A stretch of DNA of 64,000 nucleotides from Monilinia fructicola. Its lineage: Eukaryota > Ascomycota > Leotiomycetes > Helotiales > Sclerotiniaceae. Each line of letters opens with the position of its first letter. Position 1 is the first letter of the stretch. The DNA is taken from NCBI GenBank assembly GCA_008692225.1, contig VICG01000015.1:1319001-1383000 (forward strand), read 5' to 3'. Of the stretch, positions 38,339 to 48,610 are shown one piece after another. The position numbers were made by a program, and so were the translations under genes. The notes under the pieces are model-generated. The model ran no database searches. It was not told the origin of the DNA and saw nothing but the letters and a program-made list of their open reading frames with translations.

Positions 38339-41300
38339 GGAGATGTAACGTTGTATACGCATATTTAGCTCTCAGGAGGCGAAAACGAGTTGCTTGCATT
38401 GACGGTTAGATGATAGTCTGCCCTCGTCTGAGATTCGCGGGATTGCATGTTTTGGGGGGTTCTTGGTGTTAGTCCCTGGTTCTTGGTGGTAGTACCTGGT
38501 TGTTTGTGGGAGTTTGGAAATATGCAAATCCATGCTCGATTACAATATTTGTTTTTGTTTTAATCACGAAACCATGTTTTGATTTCCTCGGGTTTGAGTT
38601 GGTATGTTGAGAAATCCTTTTCAAAATGGAAGGTTTGAGAAAATATGCCGTTGCTTGAGTTAAATGGTAGGAGGATAGAGTTGCGTTCGTGGACCAATAA
38701 GTGCTACGAGCAGAGTTATGTCCCTCTATTCCCCATGAGGTAGTTTGCAAAGGAGAGCTCTAGGTAGCTAAGTGTGTTTAGAGTTCGTTCAGAAGATGCG
38801 ATTGCAAATAGATCCGGCGGTTTCCCGATGTATCATGTCTGATGATTCAAGTGCTTTGGCATTCGACAGAGGGCACATGACGGCGGATATACCGCACGGG
38901 CAAAACGTGATGCACAACCCGAAGAAAGCTCCAATTTTTTCCATGCAGGGAGACCGGGAGGCGAGAACAAGCCACCAGCCATCTCTACGCCGCAGAATTG
39001 GCGAATAGAAACGCTCGGCCAGAGCAAGCTGCGGATGCTATTCAAGTCGTAGAACCGAGGAGAGAATAGACGTGCAGAACCACCTTGGGAAATGTATCTG
39101 TGCGTGGGAAGATGGCAGATCTCCCCAGTCCGCCCAAACCAAGCAAACCACAACACCCGCATCACCATCCTACCCTTCCCCAAAACCAGCTTGAATATCC
39201 GCGCCCACAACAAGTCTGACGTGCCGCATCGCCACAAATGGCCGCCACAATGCATGAACGTCGATCTCTAGTGCGTATATACTTGCGGGACGAGAAGCTT
39301 CCGCGTTACCATCATGCTATACCAGATAATGCAGTGAGCAAAGGTGCACAAGCTGTCGATGCAAGTGCTACGAGGTGATGTGACGTGCGGGGCTCTCAAC
39401 CCTTCATGATAATAGGGCGAAGGAGGCCCAGCCTGATGACGCTTCAACCCACAAACATGCATGCACGATTACAAGCCACTGGGACTTGTATGTGTACATT
39501 AACGAATCTTGCATATTTTGCTTGTGCGTGCATTGGTCGTTGATTATTTTTGGATTATTTGTTGATTCATGGCTGCGGCGATATAAGCTTTCGTGTCCTT
39601 GTCCGAGTTGTGGAATGAGATTTCTGTGACGCTTGGAGATTCTGTGCGGGGACAATAGTAGTGCTTACTCCAGATGACGCTTGGAATGCTGAGTGTTGAG
39701 GATGGTTTGAGATGCTGATGAGTTTGGAAGGTCTATAGATATTTCCTAGTTTCGGGTTGATATCATCAAGGGAAACTCAATGGGGAGGGGAGCGGGGGTG
39801 GTATCCGGATTTCGGTATTTCGTGCTTCACATAGCTTTTGTTGTAATACGTCGAGGACCCTGCCATCTACTAGATTCAGAGGCAGCACCACATGTGTGGA
39901 ATCGAAAGGTTGAAACTTTGAGCATAACGCGCGACGAACTTGGGAACTGGAATGGATGATTCAAATGTGTCATATCCAGCAGATCCGGAAGGTGAATGAA
40001 TACGTGGGGAGCAAAAAATCTCATAGTTCCCCTCGCGATTCACACCGGGTTATAGCTTCCTCGAGAGCACAGACTTTCTTTCTGGATATCATGCTCGATC
40101 GTGATAACCCCATTCTCAAATATCGCGACATATGAGACCACATATCGACTTTCCAGAAATTTAGACAAAGCACATGTGTGTCAGGCATACAACTCAAAAT
40201 TGGCGCGAGTCAACATATTCTCATGCTATGTTCGAAAAAAGGAACATATAGTAACTTTCGCCGGCCATAAAGTCGATATCAAATGTGAAACTGTCCGTTT
40301 CAACGGTTCACTCTTCACCAAAAAATACGCAGAGAAGATCCTAGCCACGAAGTCGACAAAGCGTGGTATGATCTTGGGACGAAATGGATGCTAGTCATTC
40401 CATTTGTGTAGAGACACCAAATTGATTCTGAAATACTTGAACAGAGAAAGCAATAATCATCCCAACAGAAGATGCGTCCAAAGCTGGAATATCACTTGAC
40501 CATTTCCTAGTCTATGAGAAAGATGGAGGTCCTGGACATCCTGCGACAGTGGAAGGAGGTGCTGCAACAATTGTACTGTCTGGTGAGTTTTCCGGCCCTA
40601 TATAACACTTGCTAGTATAGGCAATAAGCCTAAGCTGACGCCGATAAAATTTAGAATCTCCTCCAAAAAGCGCTTTTCTGCAACTCAGAATAGCATCACA
40701 ATCTCGGAGGAGAGACCGTTGAGAAACGAATAATTTGAAGTGAAACCCCACATAAGATTAAGCGTGAGCTCCAGTTTCCTTGATTATAGTCACTGACATC
40801 TCCATAAATTATTGCCTAGATACTATTTGTCAACGTCTGATGTAAGCAGCAGATACAGGTGCACATCTATATCTCTGGGCAATGTCCGGAGAGATGTTCA
40901 TTCGTAACCAGCTTTCAACCGTGATTACAAGTGTAAGAACTTGGATGCAATAAGGAATTCAAGAAGGATCATCGAGCACCGTGGCGTGAGAATGGCGAGT
41001 TGGATGTGCAGCCGAAAGCGGGGAGGTAATTTGGCCTCCTACTCCATAATTTATAACTAGCACTCGCTAATTTATCAAACATCATCGAGCTATGTCAAAA
41101 TGAAAGTCACATGTCATTCCTCAAGGTTGAAATGTCATATGATTGCGCCATGTTCTTCCGTCTCTCGTGCCTTTCCAGAGTTGTAGCAGTATCCAGAGAC
41201 ACCATCAGCCAAGCCTTTGCGATGCTCAAATGCAACGCTAGGATTGAAATATCCATCCGTACAGATTTTTCACCTCGTTCCCTGCGCCCAAACGTCTTTT

Positions 41301-41345
41301 CCTTAAACCCCCCATCCCCTTCCTTTCCATCACCCATCTTCCCAA
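38339..41345. other. long gene-poor region with possible gene remnants
   Basis: 3.0 kb without a complete gene. The clearest coding-like patches are at 40250-40950, annotated separately. Other frames, such as one at 38833-39255 on the minus strand, lack splice logic or motifs. No simple repeats of note. Confidence 0.5.
40250..40950 (+). pseudogene. possible eroded gene of unknown family
   Basis: Separate coding-like stretches lie in the same direction: FNGSLFTKKYAEKILATKST near 40300; then, after a CTTGAACAG acceptor, EDASKAGISLDHFLVYEKDG near 40470-40530, ending at a GTGAGT donor near 40580; then DTGAHLYLWAMSGEMFIRNQ near 40855. I could not join them into one frame and no start is visible. 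Family unknown. It could be a real multi-exon gene with frame errors. Confidence 0.25.
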
Positions 41346-41819
41346 TCAAGCCCTATCCAAGCCCCTAACCTCCATCCAAGCCCCTACAATTGCCAAGCTT
41401 GCAAATATCGGGAAAACAATAGCCTGCGGGAACCCGTCACCAAACTCCGGATCCATCGCCTTACTACCCGGATACAATATTGCACTCAACCCCGCGATCC
41501 AATACAAGCTCCCCGCGATCGCCGCCGTGATCATACTATCGCGCGTCATTCTTCGCGCCAGCACCGACTCGGCCGATTCTCGCGCTTGCTTCTTCTCCGA
41601 CTTTAATTTCGGCTCTGGACTCGAGATGACGGGGAAACGCCAGGTGTAGTACAGAGTGATGAGACAAAGGCCAGCACCCATGGAGAGCGTTTGGCCATTG
41701 TGGAACTTGGCATGAGGGGGCCAACGGGGATTGTAGACGTGGGTACGGTTCCAATCGGCAATAAATGGGGTGATGCCTTGGCTGAGGGCCGAAAGCGTGA
41801 GGAGGATGCGACCTAGCAT
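41346..41819 (-). CDS. small four-helix membrane protein, DUF6640-like
   Basis: 157 residues from MLGRILLTLSALSQGITPFI (start at 41819; an upstream in-frame ATG at 41870 is less likely). Four hydrophobic segments: LGRILLTLSALSQGI, MGAGLCLITLYYTW, MITAAIAGSLYWIAGLSAIL and AIVFPIFASLAIVGAW. The fingerprint ADWNRTHVYNPRWPPHAKFH is characteristic of a fungal/bacterial uncharacterised membrane family that I recall as DUF6640. Function is unknown. Single exon, intact frame. Confidence 0.8.
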   Translation of the reverse strand: MLGRILLTLSALSQGITPFIADWNRTHVYNPRWPPHAKFHNGQTLSMGAGLCLITLYYTWRFPVISSPEPKLKSEKKQARESAESVLARRMTRDSMITAAIAGSLYWIAGLSAILYPGSKAMDPEFGDGFPQAIVFPIFASLAIVGAWMEVRGLDRA

Positions 41820-44339
41820 TTTGGGGGACTTATACCTAGTGATGGTGGTGCTGTGTAGGTAAGTGAGCAAATGCGTAGGATTGGAAGAAGTGATTGCTGT
41901 AGATGGCTCTATATTTCATTGGAACAGATCCAGTCATCCAAATTGCGGGAAGCTATAACAAGAAACATAAAGTCATAGATATAAAAGATTTCTATCAATA
42001 GAAGCGCTGAGGAAGAGTCTAACTTCCACTAGTGGTTAGTGACGCACTTGGACTTCATACGAGTAGAAATTGGAATGGAGTTTAGATGATCGGCAGCTCT
42101 CGGGCCGGCGCATGATTCCCTTGCTCTAATTATAGGACAGATACCTCATTTCGTCAAGTCCCCTAATATAGTAGTCATGACACTTAATCCACTAGGAAGA
42201 GATGATGATCCAGAGCGCCATTGAACAAACCTGGGGATCGGATGTTTCAGCTCGACCTTGGGGTCTAACCTTAGTTCTATAGAGCGGTGTACGGCGGCAG
42301 AAGGTCACATCGCTTCAAGTCACGGGATGGAGAAGTGTGACAGATATTCCCAGTGTCACTCAGAACACACATTTCGAGAACTCGCCTTGTCTTTGAAAAG
42401 AAAACTCAATGCTGAGTGTGGTTCTGGATTTGGAAGTTGAAGGGATAATATGGTCACGTGCATACATGCCGCCCCTTTCCTCGACGTTGACATGGGCTTC
42501 CAGCGCGGTTATGCGCGAAGATGTATAGTTCTAGTTCGATAATGGTGAAGATCGTATGGGATACCAAAAATTGAGTTCACCGTTCAACTCGAAAATGTAT
42601 TAAAATTTATTCTGAACATAAGAAAATCGGAGTCAAGGAAGCAAAGCACAGCTAGCCCCAAGATCAGTTCCGCCACTTGAACAAAATCCCCAATCTGTAT
42701 ACCGAGACTGAGCTCTGTATATATATGTTGTTCCAGCCACCGGTGGATGGCATGAATGAGGAACGATATCAGAGCAAGCCGGTGGTTGAATATAGTTTGG
42801 AAACATTCGAAGGGATAATCAGGAAGCTAAATACCAGGGGATAGTGGAGCTGATCACGGATGCGCGAATGAGGTTGCGTACATAATCATCGTCGATGTGC
42901 ATGGAAGGAGGAATACACCTGCACGCAATCTATAGAGATTTGCTAGACAGAGCTAAGCGTGCCAAGAGCTTCGGCTACAAACACTATACTCTCCAAATGT
43001 GGAAGAAGAAGCTTGGGCGACGGAGGCGAGAGAATTGAGAAGTGTTGAAAGATATGAATATGTCATATATAAGATTAGCAGAGGGCTAAACAATGAAGAT
43101 TTGGAAAAGAATTTTTTGGATCCTTTCAACGAGGAGTTGGGAAGTGGGTAGGGTGTAGCCAGAATGGACGTTACACTGGACAACTCCTGACGCTATAGAT
43201 ATACCCAGGGGTAATTATGCAGCTGCCACAAAGTATGCTAGCCTTCCATTCAACGGCATTACCAACACTCGAACCCTACTAGCTATTTTCAGGAGGCGGT
43301 TACTTCACATCCCGTTCCATGCAATTTTTCCTCGGGAAGCTTTTCCATTTCCATCCCTGCAGCTGTCTAGTCTCTCATCACTTCGTCCGAGCAGGATGGA
43401 GAGAATCGCATCCCTTAGGTGAGCACTTGGGAAGAGCTAGTTGACATCCATTCTAGGCTATAACTTGGAAATATTTCTGCGGGCTGCACTTGGTGATTTA
43501 AATGAATGATTAAGCTTATAGATAGTACAATAGAAACCTTCGATAGCTTACTATGAAGAACTGAGGTAGAGCCAGGAGTTTGGATGGGCTATAAAGAGAG
43601 ATAGATTGTAGACGGGTTGGAATTGCATATATTTGAGGCCAAGAAACTCTCGCTTATGCTTATTATGATGATGATGATGATGAGGAATGTGGAAGGACAT
43701 TGATGTAACTGACTACAAGAGGAGTATGCCGGCGGATAAATCAGAGCTGTCGATTGTAGCGACGGCTTTCTTTACTCTCACTTTTAATTTGACGGGAAGA
43801 ATGGGTTCTGGATGAGGGGATGGGTAGGGTGCTCGATTTTAGGGATGATGGGTGAGATGGATGGAATAGGATGTTTTAAGGGAAGAAAAAGGGAGGGGTT
43901 TGAGTGATTAGTGTGCAGTATGTGATGTACTAAATATTGCGTATCATGTATCATATGTATAGAAGACAATATTTCTCTATTGCAAACGGTTGGATAGCTG
44001 GTGTAGCGGAAGAATATAGAGTTTGGGTTGAAGTTTATGTATAAAGTATTATATGTAAACTACTAGAATTGACGAGATGGAAATGTAGGTCATTGTGCAC
44101 GAAGGCCAGAAAGGGAACTGATGGGTCAACGAGGAGATTGTGTGAAAGTCACAATGTTTGTATTTCTATGTATGATCTAGATATCTGTCTACGAGGTAGG
44201 CAGAGGTTTAGTAGAAACAGGGGTATAAGAATATTTTCAAGCACAAGAGAAAAGAATTGTATTATGTACAAAGAAGAAAGATGCATCAAAGAAAAGAAAA
44301 ACTTTGATCTCTGCCCAGCAGAGAAAAGAATTCTTTCTC
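41820..44339. other. gene-free region
   Basis: 2.5 kb with only short frames on both strands and no splice-consistent gene. Holds a GATGATGAT run near 43665-43682. Nothing else recognised. Confidence 0.5.
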
Positions 44340-44993
44340 TTAAAATCCCATTGCTGCCTTGGCTCTAGTCCAGTAGGCGAGTCGCTCAGAGTCGGTAGGA
44401 TCACCAACACCGACACACTTCAAGTATGCATACCAGCCTGCTTCATCACCCTTTTGGAGGAGTGGTCTCGTATCCGCGCAGTACGTCTTAAGATACCATG
44501 GGGCGGTTCCCCACGTGTACTCATCGGTCAGAATCAGAGCCATAATCTGCTTCTTTACATCAACTGTCAACCCGGTCATGGTGGTAGCTGTCGTGAGATT
44601 TGCGACAGAGGCTTTGAGGGCGTCGATGGATTGTGCGTACTTGAGGTTGAAATCTGGCATTTGCATATTGCGTGTTCCTTGACCAACGGTGCCGGGATAA
44701 TGATTGATGTTGTATTTGAATTGATCGGTTTCGAAGGCCATGAGGGAGATCATGCTTCCAATCTCTGCGGAGGTAAATTCGCTGCCCATGGCTCTAGCGA
44801 TCCACGGAAGAGCTTGAGCAGCGGTTGAGCACTCCCCTGGAGCCGGTGGATTATCGCAGCTGACGGATTGGGGGGCGATGGCGGTAAGTTGGTCAAGGGC
44901 TGAGGTTGAGTGTCCGATGGTGTTGTTCGAAGCTAAGGGTGCCGCAAAGACAAATGTTGAGAGAAGTGTGAACTGGATTGCCTTGAACAACAT
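44340..44993 (-). CDS. secreted protein with a lysozyme/transglycosylase-like pattern
   Basis: Single exon, 217 residues, intact. The signal peptide MLFKAIQFTLLSTFVFAAP is followed by CDNPPAPGECSTAAQALPWI, with few cysteines. The core MISLMAFETDQFKYNINHYPG followed by GQGTRNMQMPDFN resembles the catalytic-Glu helix and downstream GxxNMQ segment of lytic transglycosylase/lysozyme folds. That similarity is my inference from the pattern and may be coincidental. The C-terminus is WYAYLKCVGVGDPTDSERLA. A role in cell-wall turnover or interaction with other microbes would be speculative. Confidence 0.8.
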   Translation of the reverse strand: MLFKAIQFTLLSTFVFAAPLASNNTIGHSTSALDQLTAIAPQSVSCDNPPAPGECSTAAQALPWIARAMGSEFTSAEIGSMISLMAFETDQFKYNINHYPGTVGQGTRNMQMPDFNLKYAQSIDALKASVANLTTATTMTGLTVDVKKQIMALILTDEYTWGTAPWYLKTYCADTRPLLQKGDEAGWYAYLKCVGVGDPTDSERLAYWTRAKAAMGF

Positions 44994-46250
44994 ATTGACT
45001 TATTGTCTATCAAGATAAACTGAGTTGAGGTTTGAGTTGAAGTTGGTGTATGAGGGAAGCAGTTTGTGAAGATGCTAAGGTTTATGTAGCACAGCGAAGA
45101 GACTTATTCTCGTATCTCGAACAATGAAAGTTGATAATAGGATTGTTCGTGTTTGAATAAAGGAAAGGAAGAAATTCTGGCCAAAGGGATTGTTGAACCC
45201 TTTTGTTCTTCGAAAGGAGGGAATGGAATGATTATGAATTACAGAAATGAATCATAGGAAAGAAAGAAGAATGACTAGAAACAGCAAAACGTACGACAGA
45301 TTCATAAAATCTGTTCGTGAGTGAATACATGGTAGATTACATGTAATATTAGAGATAAACGTGTGATTCTCTCCATCCAATACTTTCAGATGGTGAATGA
45401 ATCATGGCCATACTTGACATAAACCCTATTTACGAGGGTTGAGAAGAGAGGAAAAGCGACGACTTAACTGGATGAAGTTCAGAGGAAAGGTCAAAGTGAA
45501 TTCAGGTAAGTTCAAGTGGGGGAACGATCACAGCCAATCCTTTGAATATTGATAAATTATCTGATATTCGTGGATTTTTATTGTTGACATCAGAGCAACG
45601 GGAAGGGGAAGGGAAGGGGTTTCATGTTTCATACAGTAGAAAAAGAGAATCTGGAAGAAAATCCCTTGGTCGATGCTTTGAGATCATGTGATGGTTCTAA
45701 CGCGTCTCGGCTGATTACTAATTACGTCGTCCTATCACGGCTCAAGATAAGTTTACAGTACAAGAATCCATTTGTTCGATGCTTTGACCGTCCACGGGTA
45801 TCCATGGAAAGGATTGCTTTGACATTCCTGGAGGTACTAGGGAATCCACGACATGATAAGGTGAGGTACCAGAAACACAACGGGCCTTCAATCCTACCCA
45901 TGAGCTGGTAAGTAAAGCCGACGGTCGAGCAAGCACATTTCCAAGTTACTCGATCGCATAGCCTACCATCAACAAGCACACACAGTGGATCGAAAATTAT
46001 TAGTTTCCTTCGTAGGACATGTACGAAATACATCAACGAGAAAGAGGGAAAGAGGGAAAGAGGGGAAGAAGGGAAGATCCATCGATTCACATAACGATGG
46101 TGATTCATTCATTGTTGTACGAGGGGACGGGTAAGCCTTACGAAGGGTTTTGCATTGGGTGCGAAAGAAACGGATCGTAACGATGCACCCCAACCGTCTT
46201 GCCGAAGAAAGTCTTGAGGTCATTGGTAAATCCTACGAGATGCAGATACA
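44994..46250. other. gene-free upstream region
   Basis: Promoter side of the secreted-protein gene, then sequence with only short frames (for example 45624-45911) lacking any protein signature. A GGGAAAGA-type run is at 46040-46075. Confidence 0.45.
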
Positions 46251-48610
46251 ACGCTACAGTACTGTACAATACTCGCTTTGATTGACACAGCCCCTTCTAA
46301 ACTAACAGAAAGTCTCCGTGAGCAAAATTCACTAACTACTGTACCTACTATCTAGGTAGGTTGTATTGTCTGTATCTGGACTAAAGTACGGAAATTTGAG
46401 GAATTTGGGGGGACCCTTGAGGAACCAAGTAAATGAACCGCCGTTAAATTTCGTCCCTTTCGCTTGTAGGGCTGGAAAGCGGTGTCATGAGGGACATTTA
46501 CAATTTTACAAGCACTTTTACCTAATTCACGCCGATGAATATTGTGGACTGCATCAAGGGCTCTGAAACGGCCCTGGGGGGCTTTGAAATGACTTCAGGG
46601 CTTCAGGGCTTCAGGGCTTCAGGGCAAAAAGATGGCAGAGATGTGCCGTGAGGCCCAACACTGTACGGAATATGACGAAGAGACCATTAATTCTGCAGCC
46701 CTGCGGCACGAGATTGTGTGACAAAAACCTTTGTGCCAATGATATCTTCACATGCTACCCGCATCGTTTTTATGGACCAGTTTCAACCAGCGTTGACTCA
46801 TCCTTGCAAAGGACCGCCCCGATTTGATGGAGATCAAGTTTTAAGCTTTAGCATTAAAGTTGCGGAGACGTGGTCAAATTGGAAGCATCATCCGCCGTCT
46901 CGGTCGCTCGGGGAATTTAAGAAAACTGCATACTGTACAATAAACTTAAGGTTATCCATGACCCGCACATCGATACTATACAGTACTGTATCAAAACATC
47001 TGACGACTTTTTGCAATCTTCTGCATTCAAGGTTCACCAGGTTGAAGGTTAATGCAAGGTTAACGCAAGGTTGAACTCAATTGAGATCATTGAGATGATC
47101 CACAATACGTGGAAGATTAGAAATCGTTCGTCTTGTGTTGACGCAAATAGAAAGATTTTAATCACCAAATAGGAAGTTGTTGATGAATTTTGAGAATCTT
47201 TCCTGGAGACAATTGTTGTCACCTAGAAAAATGTGACGATATATGGTATTTGCAAACGTATTCATACTCGTCATTCGCCAAGGTTCGCTGACGACAAACA
47301 TTCAAAAAAAAAGAAAAAAAAAACATTATCATTCAATCAATACAAATTTTAGGTACTCGGTCGAAGATGGTGAAGGTTATGGTAGGGGATCAAATTCAAA
47401 GCAGCATCAAAAGTTGATTTTGCGGGGAATTTCACCACAATAATGTCGAGGTAGAGAGTTTGGAAAAAAGAAAAGAGAGGATGAAAAAGAAAGAAAGGAC
47501 AAAAGTACTTCTGTACTCCGTAGAGTTCACCCGTCATAGGATACAGATATGTCACCGAATTTAACGAGGTCTTTCTTCCCAAGTTCCCATTGGCTATCAA
47601 TACGTACGATCGACTCCTGGAAGTAGCAAAGTGGCTTAGACTCCAAATCTCTTGTGACTTCTGCCACATCTTGAGGCTCTTTCAGTACTCGGTGAATCGA
47701 AAATGGACTCGGGTGATATTTCCCCCGTCTTATTATCCCCTTACGGTACCTGTACCACTAGTAGTCATAAAGTGGAAGCAAAACAGGGGATTGATTATTG
47801 AATCCCCGGTTCTGGATGACAGAAAGGGATAACTTACGGACCCGGGCCCCTTGTCAAAGATTCCTTGATCTTATTTGAGGATCATTTACAGTACTGTACT
47901 TACTAGCTTTGATCTTCCGTGGACCCTAGTGTACTGCTGCTGTACTTGGCGTTGTTTTGGGTCAATGCCGGGCTAAAAATTAACTGAAAAATGGAACTTA
48001 TTTTAAAAAATTATAATAAATTAACAAATCCATTAAAAATTATAAATAATGCTTTATAGTATTATTAAGTTAAAAAATAAACGTCTTAGTATATTTAGAT
48101 TCTTAAAAATGGAAGTTTTATAATATATAAAAAAGAATTTAAAAGATATACTATTTTGTAGATTTTTAGCCCGGCATTGACCCAAAACAACGCCAAGTAT
48201 CTGTGTTCTTATCTCGCTCTCGCTTCGAATGATCGTCAATCGAGTCGATAAATTGACATCAATTTTCTCGGATACGATAATAATTTGGGAAAGTGGAGTA
48301 TCGATGCTCAGTCGAGACGGTCATGTCTTTTCACCATGTTTCAAGAAGTGGACGAATGGCTGGGCGATCTCTTGTGAGACTAACCGTGTTGAAATACTGC
48401 GATTGAAAAACCACAAACAGCGAACAGCAAGCAGCATACAGCACAGCACAGCACCTTGATTGCAATAATGGATCCCTTGCGCAGAAAGTCAAACTATGGA
48501 ACATACAGTAGCACCGCCTCCCCACTCAAGCTTTTAAGCGCGAGAGTACTGTACTCTGTACTCTACTCTTTACTGTACAGTGTACAGTATGTACTATGTA
48601 GAGCAAAGGT
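46251..48610. repeat. region with dispersed CAGTACTGTAC palindromes
   Basis: ACAGTACTGTAC or close variants occur at about 46256, 46931, 46977, 47888 and 47931, and as a dense cluster at 48546-48599 (GTACTGTACTCTGTACTCTA, then TTACTGTACAGTGTACAG). A four-copy CTTCAGGG octamer is at 46593-46624, and AAGGTT repeats lie near 47030-47072. Apart from the MITE, no gene or other element is recognised. Confidence 0.7.
47945..48197 (-). mobile_element. MITE copy B (well preserved ends, TA target duplication)
   Basis: A 253-bp element whose ends are exact 36-bp inverted repeats beginning CTTGGCGTTGTTTTGGGTCA, flanked by TA on both sides (47943-47944 and 48198-48199). The interior is AT-rich with no frame. 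It is the inverse-oriented relative of copy A at 18855-19103. TA duplication and short terminal repeats point to a Tc1/mariner-type (for example pogo/Fot1) transposase acting in trans; no such transposase is in the window. Confidence 0.92.

Noticed and set aside
38833..39255. 140-codon minus-strand frame rich in Trp, Cys and Leu
   Set aside because: No signal peptide logic, no recognised motif, and no plausible splice context; judged a chance frame.
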